Assembly (NCBI RefSeq): GCF_021290965.1
Contig: NZ_JAJOYT010000012.1
Span: 62,001-126,000, forward strand
Length of the DNA: 64,000 nucleotides
Direction: 5' to 3'
Source of the DNA: Rheinheimera faecalis
GTDB lineage: Bacteria > Pseudomonadota > Gammaproteobacteria > Enterobacterales > Alteromonadaceae
Shown: positions 25,391 through 33,156 of the stretch, piece after piece
Layout of the letters: every line of letters starts with the position of its first letter
How positions within the stretch are numbered: the stretch's first letter is position 1
Notes under the pieces: model-generated
What the model was told of the DNA's origin: nothing
The model's input: the letters and a program-made list of their open reading frames with translations, nothing else
The model's database searches: none
Made by a program: the position numbers and the translations under genes

Positions 25391-26725
25391 TCAACTTTCC
25401 TGCTGGTACTTTTCCAGTTTGTTGTAGAGTGTTTTTACACTGATCCCTAACTGCTGTGCTGTATCCGTTTTATTACCACTATTTCGTTCCAAAGCTGCAA
25501 AAATGGCGGCTTTTTCCAACTCATCCAACGGCATCTCAGCCGGAATATCAGTGGCCAAAGCAGTTGGAGTGGCAACTTCAAGCAACAAATGTTCGGGTTC
25601 AATCAGTTTGTCCGCCAGAATAAAAGCCCGCTCAACCGCATGTTTCAGTTCACGCACATTGCCAGGCCAGGAATGCAACTTAATCACGGACAAAGCCGCA
25701 TCAGACAATTGCTTTTGTTGTTTTTCACGGGCATTACAATAAGCAAGAAAATGATAAGCTAAACCTGCAATATCCCCTTCCCGCTCGCGCAAAGCTGGCA
25801 CTTTGACCGGAAACTGCGATAGCCTGAAATACAAATCTTCCCGAAAAACACCATCAGCCACAGCCTGCAACGGATCGCGGTTCGTCGCTGCTATCACTCT
25901 GACATTGGCCATACAAACTTTATTACTCCCCACAGGCCTGTATTCACCGCTCTCCAGTACCCGCAGTAACTTCACCTGCTGTTCCAGCGGCATTTCTGTC
26001 ACTTCATCCAAAAATAAAGTGCCCTGTTCGGCCTGGGCAAACACGCCCTGATGATCCCGCAAGGCGCCAGTAAAGGAGCCTTTGACATGACCAAAGAGTT
26101 CACTGTCGATCAGTTCGGAGCTTAACGCGCCACAGTTGATAGCAATAAAAGGTTGATCAGCCCTGTGGCTGGCTAAATGCAGGGTGTTAGCAACCAGCTC
26201 TTTGCCTGCGCCACTTTCACCGACAATAAAAACGTTAGCTTCAGTCACTGCGACTTTACGTACTGTTTTATAGAGCCTGAGCATGGCTGCAGAGGAGCCG
26301 ACCAATAACCCAAACTGATCCAGATCACTGCTTTGTACTTTACGTTTTACCGCAACAGTTGATAGTTGTTGATAAAAATCCTGCACTGCATCCAACACTG
26401 AACCCATATCGAGCGGCTGACGGAAATGGTAACCGGCACCACAACGCATTAGCTGGTCCAGGGCCAGATCCGGTATACCTTTACTCACCAAAATAAAGTC
26501 GATTTCGGCCAGCATATTGCTTTGTTGTAGCAATTCGTACTGGGCTGGGTCTGTATTGTCAATTTCAATAAAGGCTAAGTCACAGCGTTGTCTGAGCAAT
26601 TGCTCCACCCAGCATTCATCCGGCTGACTTTTACAAATCACAAAACGCCGGACAATATCTGACTGCAGTAATTGGGCGGTTAATTCCGGGTCCTGCACGT
26701 GCAGGAACAATAAAGGCTGGGTCAT
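25391..26725 (-). CDS. Sigma-54-dependent transcriptional activator, NtrC-type with degenerate receiver
   Basis: 444 residues. Residues 1-125 look like a receiver domain (DLAFIEID in the phosphoacceptor strand), but the acidic pocket is not clearly intact. The AAA+ domain has Walker A GESGAGKE near 165, GSFTGA near 215 (the sigma-54-contacting GAFTGA loop with Ala changed to Ser), FLDEV, AATNRD and SWPGNVREL. The C-terminus is a Fis-type HTH (KTDTAQQLGISVKTLYNKLEKY). It is flanked on both sides by genes with sigma-54 promoters, and probably activates them through the GTAAAnTTTAC dyads. Confidence 0.92.
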   Translation of the reverse strand: MTQPLLFLHVQDPELTAQLLQSDIVRRFVICKSQPDECWVEQLLRQRCDLAFIEIDNTDPAQYELLQQSNMLAEIDFILVSKGIPDLALDQLMRCGAGYHFRQPLDMGSVLDAVQDFYQQLSTVAVKRKVQSSDLDQFGLLVGSSAAMLRLYKTVRKVAVTEANVFIVGESGAGKELVANTLHLASHRADQPFIAINCGALSSELIDSELFGHVKGSFTGALRDHQGVFAQAEQGTLFLDEVTEMPLEQQVKLLRVLESGEYRPVGSNKVCMANVRVIAATNRDPLQAVADGVFREDLYFRLSQFPVKVPALREREGDIAGLAYHFLAYCNAREKQQKQLSDAALSVIKLHSWPGNVRELKHAVERAFILADKLIEPEHLLLEVATPTALATDIPAEMPLDELEKAAIFAALERNSGNKTDTAQQLGISVKTLYNKLEKYQQES

Positions 26726-26749
26726 AAATACTTTCCGTAGTTTAAGACT

Positions 26750-26782
26750 GTAAATTTAACAGGGGTCCTGAGTAAAACTTAC
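26750..26782. promoter_or_regulatory. Two candidate activator sites upstream of the 26906 gene
   Basis: GTAAATTTAAC at 26750-26760 and GTAAAACTTACCG at 26772-26784 resemble the dyads at 24677 and 27371. The second is 64 bases upstream of the sigma-54-like promoter at 26846. They lie in the divergent region directly upstream of the activator gene, so autoregulation is possible. Confidence 0.45.
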
Positions 26783-26845
26783 CGATCGGCGCTCAGCTTC
26801 CTGGAGAGAAAAATCAAAAATACCTATACATCATAAACTTACATT

Positions 26846-26862
26846 CTGGTACATGAATTGAT
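26846..26862 (+). promoter_or_regulatory. Weaker sigma-54-like promoter
   Basis: CTGGTACATGAATTGAT matches the -24 element (TGG.AC) and TTG of the -12 element but has GA where consensus has GC. The position, about 43 bases before the likely ATG at 26906, fits. Less certain than the sites at 24777 and 27466. Confidence 0.45.
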
Positions 26863-26905
26863 TATGAATCTGCATGGTTTTTATTTGCCATGGAGTACCA
26901 AAGTG

Positions 26906-27328
26906 ATGACACAACCATTTTTAAGTAAAGCCCCAACTGTACAAACTACGCAGCTTTTAGCGGCATTAAGCTGTTTATTTAGCCGTGCCAAAACTTTTTA
27001 CCAGCATAGTGCAGAAACTGCTGCCCCCGGCAATCTGCGCCGACAATTTGCAGCGCTGGCAGAACTGCATCAACAGATCTTATACCTGTTACCACCTCGC
27101 AGCAGTAAAACTGCAGATGAAATAGAAGCTTTGGCTGAGCTAAGCCGTTGGTACAACGATAAGCCGAACCAGCCATCGCTACACAGGATACAACAACAAC
27201 TGGCAAAACAGCTGCAGCTGCAAAAAGCCATGATCCGAAACTGTGATCTGGGTCCACATCAGATGACTTTATTGCATTTTACCGCCAGTGTGCAAATTGC
27301 TGCTGATCAGTTAGCAAATCGCCATTGA
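26906..27328 (+). CDS. Four-helix-type hypothetical protein (DUF2383-like)
   Basis: 140 residues from the ATG at 26906, which has GGAG nine bases upstream; the frame remains open to a TTG at 26858 that would lie inside the proposed promoter. The sequence is almost entirely helix-forming with Gln, Ala and Leu-rich heptads (LAALSCLFSRAKTFYQHSAE, RIQQQLAKQLQLQKAMIRN). It resembles the PA2169/DUF2383 four-helix family in size and composition only. Cytoplasmic. Context points to envelope stress under the adjacent sigma-54 activator. Confidence 0.6.
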   Translation: MTQPFLSKAPTVQTTQLLAALSCLFSRAKTFYQHSAETAAPGNLRRQFAALAELHQQILYLLPPRSSKTADEIEALAELSRWYNDKPNQPSLHRIQQQLAKQLQLQKAMIRNCDLGPHQMTLLHFTASVQIAADQLANRH

Positions 27329-27370
27329 GCTGATGCCCATAAATGCAGCAAAAGCTGTTCAGCTAAGTAT

Positions 27371-27381
27371 GAAAATTTTAC
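27371..27381. promoter_or_regulatory. Candidate activator-binding dyad upstream of the BON gene
   Basis: GAAAATTTTAC followed by CGATCAG, 85 bases upstream of the sigma-54 promoter at 27466; one base away from the perfect palindrome at 24677. Confidence 0.45.
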
Positions 27382-27465
27382 CGATCAGCAAGACAAATTT
27401 ACAAACATAAAATTAACATCAAATGAATCATAAAATATAGTACTTATAAATCAATATCTTAATTT

Positions 27466-27482
27466 TTGGCATCAAACTGGCA
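27466..27482 (+). promoter_or_regulatory. Sigma-54 promoter of the BON-domain gene
   Basis: TTGGCATCAAACTGGCA matches YTGGCACGrNNNTTGCW with the required ten-base spacing between GG and GC. It lies 36 bases before the ATG at 27518 and has the same TGGC -12 variant as the 24777 site. Confidence 0.75.
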
Positions 27483-27517
27483 ATACCCTAGGTGTCATTA
27501 ACAAAAGGAGCGACATA

Positions 27518-28066
27518 ATGAAACGCACAACATTAGCAGTGATGATCACTTTAACTTTGGCTTCAGTGTCAGCCATGGCGGCCAATGACTGGAAAGATGC
27601 AACTAAAGATGCCTGGATAGACGGCAAAGCTGAAACCACCTTGTTACTCAATGGTAACCTGAACTCTTTTGCCATAGACACTCACGTGAAAAATGGTGTT
27701 GTCACCTTAACAGGTGAAGTGGAGAGTGATGTGGATAAAGCCCTGGCTGCCGAGCTGGTTGAAGGCCTGGAAGGTGTCACCTCAGTAGAAAACAAACTGA
27801 TGGTGAAAAATGACGGCAAGGGCAATACAGACCCAAAACATACCAGCGCCTTGAAGGATGCAAAAATCGCAACAGTGGTGAAAACCAGCTTGCTGTTTGA
27901 ACCTGAAACCAGTGGCACCAGTATTGATGTAGATGTGAGTAACAGTGTAGTGACACTGAGCGGTGTGGTTGATTCCGATGCGGAAAAAGATCTGGCCGTC
28001 GCCAAAGCCAAAAACACCAAAGATGTGGTGAACGTGGTCGATAAGCTCACAGTATCAAAAGGCTAA
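27518..28066 (+). CDS. Periplasmic BON-domain protein, OsmY-like
   Basis: 182 residues. Signal peptide ends AMAAND. Two BON domains: residues about 38-104 (AETTLLLNGNLNSFAIDTHV...GVVTLTGEV) and about 112-180 (KTSLLFEPETSGTSIDVDV...SVVTLSGVV), each with the VxLxGxV signature. BON domains bind phospholipid or membranes; OsmY is an osmotic-stress periplasmic protein. AAGGAG precedes the ATG. The sigma-54 promoter and a strong terminator make it a single-gene unit. Confidence 0.92.
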   Translation: MKRTTLAVMITLTLASVSAMAANDWKDATKDAWIDGKAETTLLLNGNLNSFAIDTHVKNGVVTLTGEVESDVDKALAAELVEGLEGVTSVENKLMVKNDGKGNTDPKHTSALKDAKIATVVKTSLLFEPETSGTSIDVDVSNSVVTLSGVVDSDAEKDLAVAKAKNTKDVVNVVDKLTVSKG

Positions 28067-28085
28067 GCCCTTAACACCCAACACC

Positions 28086-28114
28086 AAAGCCGGTCTCCAT
28101 TGACCGGCTTTTTT
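28086..28114 (+). terminator. Rho-independent terminator of the BON gene
   Basis: Ten-base stem AAAGCCGGTC / GACCGGCTTT with a six-base loop, followed by a T-run (TTT). It lies 20 bases after the stop. Confidence 0.9.
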
Positions 28115-28222
28115 ATTTCAGCGATACAATTTAGCTTTTTTCTATCGCTCTGCTGCTACAGCACGGCGCCTTTCACAAATCAGAGCTTGATCATTTCCAC
28201 ATCATGTAATAATGTAAGTTAC

Positions 28223-28690
28223 ATGAAAAGTGATAATAAACTCTCGTCCATTTTGCATGTCATTCTGCATCTGGCTGAACATAATCAAGCAATGACCTCA
28301 GAGACGCTTGCGCTTTATCTGAAAACGAATCCTGTTGTGATCCGTCGCATGATGGCTGGCTTACGCCAGGCTGGATTAGTGGTTTCAGTCAAAGGCCATG
28401 GCGGTGGTTGGACTATGGCAAAACCTCTGACAGCCATTAGCTTGCAGGATGTGTATCAGGCACTTGGTGCACCACGATTATTTGCTCAGGGCTATAGGCA
28501 GGAAGCGCCACAATGCCTTATCGAACAAGCAGTGAATGCTTCACTGGATTCAGCTTTTGCTGAAGCAGAGCAACAACTGCTACAAAAATTTGGCAGCGTT
28601 AATCTTGCTGATATAGCCGCTGATTTTGAACTCAGACGCCAACAGCATCTGGCGACTCTGGCCAGTCTACAACAACCCCAGGAAGAGTAA
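28223..28690 (+). CDS. Rrf2-family transcriptional regulator
   Basis: 155 residues from the ATG at 28223; the frame is open to 28100 but that stretch overlaps the terminator. Winged helix at the N-terminus (TSETLALYLKTNPVVIRRMMAGLRQAGLV) with the wing GHGGGWTMAKP. The three-cysteine iron-sulphur loop of IscR is absent; only one Cys (APQCLIEQ) is in that region, so it belongs to the cluster-free YwnA-like branch and may sense a thiol or redox change. It likely controls the adjacent flavoprotein gene seven bases downstream. Confidence 0.88.
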   Translation: MKSDNKLSSILHVILHLAEHNQAMTSETLALYLKTNPVVIRRMMAGLRQAGLVVSVKGHGGGWTMAKPLTAISLQDVYQALGAPRLFAQGYRQEAPQCLIEQAVNASLDSAFAEAEQQLLQKFGSVNLADIAADFELRRQQHLATLASLQQPQEE

Positions 28691-28696
28691 GCTGAT

Positions 28697-29590
28697 ATGG
28701 ATCTTGATGTGATTATCGTAGGAGGCAGCTACGCCGGTATGGCCGCCGCTTTGCAGTTAGTACGTGCCCGCAGATCAGTGTTGATCATAGACGCAGGCAG
28801 CAGACGCAACAGATTTGCTGATAGTTCGCACGGCTTTTTAACTCAGGACGGTAACAGCCCTCAAGCTATCGCTGCCACAGCCAAAGCTCAGTTGTTGGCT
28901 TATCCGACAGTACAATGGCTGGAGGATTCCGCTATCAGTGCCAGCAAAACTCAGGCTGGTTTTCAGGTCAATACAGTGCAACAAAGCTATCAGGCCAAAC
29001 GTCTGCTGCTGGCCACTGGTGTGACCGATCAGCTTCCTGAAATTCCTGGCCTGGCAGAGCGCTGGGGCAAAAGTATTTTTCATTGCCCTTATTGTCATGG
29101 CTACGAGCTGGATCAAGGCCCAATTGGAGTATTAGCAGCCAGCCCACTCGCCTTACACCATGCGCTGATGTTGCCAGACTGGGGGCCAACCACTTTATTC
29201 ACTAATGAATGTTTTGAGCCTGACGCCGAACAAAAAGCGCAGCTGCTTGCCCGGGGTGTGGTGATTGAACCTGGCAAAGTACTGCAGATTTCAGGTAAAG
29301 CTGATGTACAGCTAACAACGGGCAAGACACTGCAGATGGCGGGCCTTTTTACCCAGCCTACCACCACAGTCAACAGCCCATTAGCAGAGCAGTTAGGTTG
29401 CCAGTTTGAACAAGGCCCAATGGGAGCTTTTATTCAAACCAGCGCCAGCAAAGAAACCACAGTACCGGGCGTATTTGCCTGTGGTGATAACGCCCGTATG
29501 GCAGGATCAGTGGCTATTGCCATAGGAGATGGTTCGCTGGCCGGAGCCATGGCTCATCAGTCTCTGCTCTTTGGCACTATCAGCCACTAA
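28697..29590 (+). CDS. Thioredoxin-reductase-like FAD/NAD(P) oxidoreductase
   Basis: 297 residues. FAD-binding GGSYAGMAAALQLVRARRSVLIID at the start; redox motif CPYC in FHCPYCHGYEL near 134; C-terminal FAD segment GVFACGDNARMAGSVAIAIGDGS. Length and CPYCHG are typical of the short TrxR-like family that includes thioredoxin-reductase-like and gliotoxin-type disulphide oxidoreductases. Cytoplasmic. Forms an operon with the Rrf2 gene. Confidence 0.9.
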   Translation: MDLDVIIVGGSYAGMAAALQLVRARRSVLIIDAGSRRNRFADSSHGFLTQDGNSPQAIAATAKAQLLAYPTVQWLEDSAISASKTQAGFQVNTVQQSYQAKRLLLATGVTDQLPEIPGLAERWGKSIFHCPYCHGYELDQGPIGVLAASPLALHHALMLPDWGPTTLFTNECFEPDAEQKAQLLARGVVIEPGKVLQISGKADVQLTTGKTLQMAGLFTQPTTTVNSPLAEQLGCQFEQGPMGAFIQTSASKETTVPGVFACGDNARMAGSVAIAIGDGSLAGAMAHQSLLFGTISH

Positions 29591-29617
29591 GATTTATACA
29601 TCATTCCCAACAGCTGC

Positions 29618-30073
29618 TCAGGGCTTAGCCTTTGCAGCTGGGTCGACAGGAACTGGCACACCTTTGCTATGCCATTTCATCACGACAAACTTCAGCGGCT
29701 TTTTGCCTGTATTGCGGATACCATGCGAATCCCAGGGCGCTGCATATAAAATATCGCCAGCCTTAGCAGGAATATCTTTGTCTTTCAGCGACCAGACGCC
29801 TTCGCCTTCCACCACCATCAGATACTCTTCTTCGGCATGAATATGAGGTGGATGAATTTCTTTACCAGGCTCAATCACAGCCACACCAGTCAGCGCGTCC
29901 TGGGTACCAAAAGTAGGTTTAGTAAAGTAGCTATAAAACACATAACCATCACCCTTCTCGGCTTTGGCTTCTGATTGCTGCATAATTTGCGAAGGCTGAT
30001 CCTGCTCTGCAGCTACTGTACTCAAGCAAGTCAAAGCCAATCCGGCCACTAGTCCCAACTTTAATTTGAACAT
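29618..30073 (-). CDS. Secreted cupin-domain protein
   Basis: 151 residues with a signal peptide (ends STVAA). Cupin motif 1 is HPPHIHAEEEYLMVVEGEG with the H-x-H-x4-E metal ligands; motif 2 is GDILYAAPWDSHGIRNTG. A small metal-binding beta-barrel exported to the periplasm; the enzymatic role, if any, is unknown. Convergent with the flavoprotein gene. Confidence 0.9.
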   Translation of the reverse strand: MFKLKLGLVAGLALTCLSTVAAEQDQPSQIMQQSEAKAEKGDGYVFYSYFTKPTFGTQDALTGVAVIEPGKEIHPPHIHAEEEYLMVVEGEGVWSLKDKDIPAKAGDILYAAPWDSHGIRNTGKKPLKFVVMKWHSKGVPVPVDPAAKAKP

Positions 30074-30288
30074 CCTTACTTCCTCCTGCTGAATTATCTT
30101 GCCTTTACACTGCCCTGAAACGAAGACAAGGTCAAACAGCTATTGGTCTGATCTGTGGAGCAATTATCGAACAAATAGAATTTCAGAGTGCTACTGCATT
30201 GTTGCAAAACTCATCATTTGACAAGAATCGATAAATGCTGTTCCTATATGTGCGTCGCGTGCAATTTACATAGAAATGGAGCCTTCAT

Positions 30289-31578
30289 TTGTTAAAAGAT
30301 CTTTTTGCGTCGTGGGTTAATGAGAATAAAGTACGAATTACAAGTCCGGTCTTGGGAGCATTTATTGGTGCTTGGGTGCTATTAAACTGGCAGCAGTTTT
30401 TCCTGCTGTTTTGGGGAAACGGTAGTATTGAAGAACGACTGGCAAGCTTTAATTCTATTGTCACTCTGTCAAATTGTGATATTTGGCTATGGCCTCTGCT
30501 TCTCGCCTTTGTTTACGCCTTTGGCTTGCCTTACTTAAATGCATTAACTCATAGGCTCGCCGGACACGCAGAGAAAATACGCCATAAAGTAGTTATTGAC
30601 ATAAATATCGAAAAAGCTAAACAAAAAGCTCAGCTTAATGAAGAGATTTACAAGGCCAACCCAAGTAATCCTTATTTGGGGAGAAAGCTTGAGAGCGAAT
30701 TAAAGCAACAGGAGGCAATGGCTGAAAAAGCCAAAGCTGATGCGGAAGCGGCAGCAGCTGCAGCTAAACAAGCCATAGCGAATGAAGAGAAGGAGACTGC
30801 TCAAGCTAAGCTTGTCAATGCTCAAGCAGAAGAAACGCAGAGAAAGGAAGATCGTGAAAAGTTAGCCCATGAAAGAGCAAAAGCAAAACATCACCAAGAG
30901 CTAGTTAATTCAAGATTTCCGCTTATTTATCAATTCCTAACACCACTCTCAGAGTCTTTAACTGAAGCTAAATGTCACGCAACACTATCCCTAATTACAG
31001 AAGCTATATCGCAATGTTTTGGGTTTGAGGATGTTGAGGATATGTTTTCAGATGAGAAATTTACATTGTCTACGCTTGAAAATTTAGCCTGTGTTGCTTA
31101 TGACGAAGAAAGCTTTATAAGCGAACTAGATGATCTTGCACAAAAGCACGGCGCAGAACTTGGCGGCGAAGAGCTATTTAATCATCTAATTCAAGCTTTT
31201 GAAACAGCAGACATTTGCAAGCTAACGTCGAAGAGTTACATTGACGATTATGCAGCAGACTATATTGACGATAGCTCTAATCTTTATGAATTGTTAGATG
31301 GAGATGCGGTTTCAAGTGTAATGGCTGACACTAACGCATACTTCGATGAAATAGAGGATGCCCATATAAAAACAGCCGGATTAGAAAAGGATGGATCTAT
31401 AGTTGTCCATGCATCCGCAACTATTAATGGTACAAATCATGAGGACAAACCATTCTCAGGCGATTCAATCAATGTAAACTTTGAACTTACATTTAGCGCT
31501 GTTATCGGGCTTAATGGATACGAAAAACCAACTATTGAAAACATCCGTGCTGCTTTGAACGACTATTCGGAAAATTAA
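30289..31578 (+). CDS. Two-TM, coiled-coil hypothetical protein, first gene of the accessory island
   Basis: 429 residues starting with TTG at 30289, seven bases after GGAG. Membrane segments at about 21-42 (LGAFIGAWVLLNWQQFFLLFW) and 65-85; then a long charged Ala/Lys/Glu/Gln coiled coil from about 104 to 205 (EAMAEKAKADAEAAAAAAKQ region); then a soluble alpha/beta C-terminal domain. No catalytic motif recognised. Base composition is clearly more AT-rich than genes to its left, consistent with transfer. The build (anchored sensor with a coiled-coil arm) recurs among defence-island proteins, but function is unknown. Confidence 0.75.
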   Translation: MLKDLFASWVNENKVRITSPVLGAFIGAWVLLNWQQFFLLFWGNGSIEERLASFNSIVTLSNCDIWLWPLLLAFVYAFGLPYLNALTHRLAGHAEKIRHKVVIDINIEKAKQKAQLNEEIYKANPSNPYLGRKLESELKQQEAMAEKAKADAEAAAAAAKQAIANEEKETAQAKLVNAQAEETQRKEDREKLAHERAKAKHHQELVNSRFPLIYQFLTPLSESLTEAKCHATLSLITEAISQCFGFEDVEDMFSDEKFTLSTLENLACVAYDEESFISELDDLAQKHGAELGGEELFNHLIQAFETADICKLTSKSYIDDYAADYIDDSSNLYELLDGDAVSSVMADTNAYFDEIEDAHIKTAGLEKDGSIVVHASATINGTNHEDKPFSGDSINVNFELTFSAVIGLNGYEKPTIENIRAALNDYSEN

Positions 31579-31861
31579 CTTTATTTCAATGCGAGACAAT
31601 TCAGGTTATTTTTTCAGTAACGATCGATATCCACGATATGGTCATGTATAACAATTCTCTGAGTGACTCATTATAAGTACCAGATTATGCTTTAAAGCCG
31701 TAAGTGCCAGGTAATAACGCTGAATCACCTCAAGTGCAATTTCATCGGCGGTATTCTTATTATAAGAATAGGCTGTATGCTGCTATATACAGCGCTCTGG
31801 CTACATGCTAGATATTAAATTGTAACCAACAAAGTTTGGTCATACCTCACTGTTGAAAGCC

Positions 31862-32806
31862 CTATTTCTCTAATGATTTGAATTCAAACGCAGTCTTAAA
31901 ATCTTTAGTAATATGCTCAACCCATTTCTTGTAATTCTGCATTTCCCTACTCCCAAACCTTTCTTTTTTAAAGCGAGCTCTAATCATCAGGTTTACCGAC
32001 ATATAGGATGTATTGCTAAAGTTACCATCCATGAAGTTCATGATGTTTTCGGGTGGGAAGTGGCTTACGTTGTAATTTATTTCAGTCGAAAACTGTAGTT
32101 CAAGAAAGGGATTCTCTATAAATAAAATATTGTCTTTTACTTTTACCACAGTGTCTGGAGGTAAAGTTAAACCTTTAGCCATTGAGTGATGTTTGTTAAA
32201 TGTAAATGAAGTAAGACCTAATATTTTGTCTAATTCATTTTTCGTTATAAAGATGTTTTTACCTGCATGTTCACCAGAGGCATTAAACGAATAACGTTCC
32301 GACCCTCTGAAAGTTTTCTTATTTTTGAAAATTTCCCAATCCGGATTTTTAGATAGCATTTCGCCAATAATACCTATGTGCAGAAACTTGGATATATCTT
32401 TGATTGCTGCATTCGATTGTTCTCTGGACTCAATACTAAATGAGAAAAAATTTTCATCTTCCATGTTCTTGTTATTTAAGGCCCCCACTTTGAAATATTT
32501 ATTTAGATTAATCTCTTTTGATACTTCTTCTCTATTAAAGACAAAGAACGCAGACTTTTGAATGCTTAATGAATGAATATCAGCAATCATGTTGTGAAGA
32601 GTGATCTCTATTGGTATGACCTCTGCTGTGATTTCATCTTTTAATGAAAGGACAGTATTCAAGGTGAACATTAAAAATGCAGCACACAGAGCGGTAAATG
32701 AGAATACAATATCTTTCGCGTTTAAATTATTTAAAACAACGGCAAAAAACAATAGGACTAACGCTATCAATGTAAATATAAAAACAAAAAGAAATGATGC
32801 ACTCAT
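31862..32806 (-). CDS. Two-TM hypothetical protein
   Basis: 314 residues from the ATG at 32806, chosen because GGGGG at 32813-32817 precedes it; the frame extends to 32833. Two hydrophobic helices cover about 2-27 (SASFLFVFIFTLIALVLLFF) and 36-58 (IVFSFTALCAAFLMFTLNTV), followed by a soluble domain of about 250 residues. No motif recognised. The 280 bases before it (31579-31861) contain only an open minus-strand stretch of about 50 codons without a start codon. Confidence 0.7.
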   Translation of the reverse strand: MSASFLFVFIFTLIALVLLFFAVVLNNLNAKDIVFSFTALCAAFLMFTLNTVLSLKDEITAEVIPIEITLHNMIADIHSLSIQKSAFFVFNREEVSKEINLNKYFKVGALNNKNMEDENFFSFSIESREQSNAAIKDISKFLHIGIIGEMLSKNPDWEIFKNKKTFRGSERYSFNASGEHAGKNIFITKNELDKILGLTSFTFNKHHSMAKGLTLPPDTVVKVKDNILFIENPFLELQFSTEINYNVSHFPPENIMNFMDGNFSNTSYMSVNLMIRARFKKERFGSREMQNYKKWVEHITKDFKTAFEFKSLEK

Positions 32807-32833
32807 AAATGTTCCCCCTATTTTATATTGCAC

Positions 32834-33156
32834 TTCCTATATGCAGAATGAAGTTAGTTCGTAATATTAGCAGTATATTCTAGCCAAAATACTGTTCGCA
32901 CAATTCCAAATTTGTCTTGCTGTAATTAAGTCCTGTAAAACTGTTTAGGACCAATAAAGTTTGTACACTAACGAAAGTTTGGAACAATAAATATTGTACA
33001 CTAAATGCAACTTACTTTCACATAAATTCATTCTTTTGAGGTCTTGTTGCTTACCGTATAGCGCTATGGATTAGTGAATGCAATAAGTGCCTTAAATCGC
33101 CTTTTTCAGGCTGCCGTAATGCATTACTAAAAATTTTCTAACACCTGCATCAACAT
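32834..33156. other. Intergenic region with paired repeats
   Basis: 323 bases between the end of the TniQ-like gene and the start of the two-TM protein gene, both minus strand. It contains the pair of 20-bp direct repeats listed separately and should carry the promoter for the 31862-32806 gene. No other structure was recognised. Confidence 0.5.
32952..33004. repeat. Pair of 20-bp direct repeats with TGTACA core
   Basis: CAATAAAGTTTGTACACTAA at 32952-32971 and CAATAAATATTGTACACTAA at 32985-33004 agree at 18 of 20 positions, 33 bases apart (about three helical turns). Each holds the palindrome TGTACA. They could be protein-binding sites at a transposon end (the TniQ-like gene ends 150 bases away) or an operator of the gene at 31862-32806. 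Confidence 0.75.

Noticed and set aside
31690-31800. Open minus-strand stretch containing TADEIALEVIQRYYLAL
   Set aside because: It reads like protein but lacks any start codon after an upstream stop; at most a gene fragment that I cannot identify.
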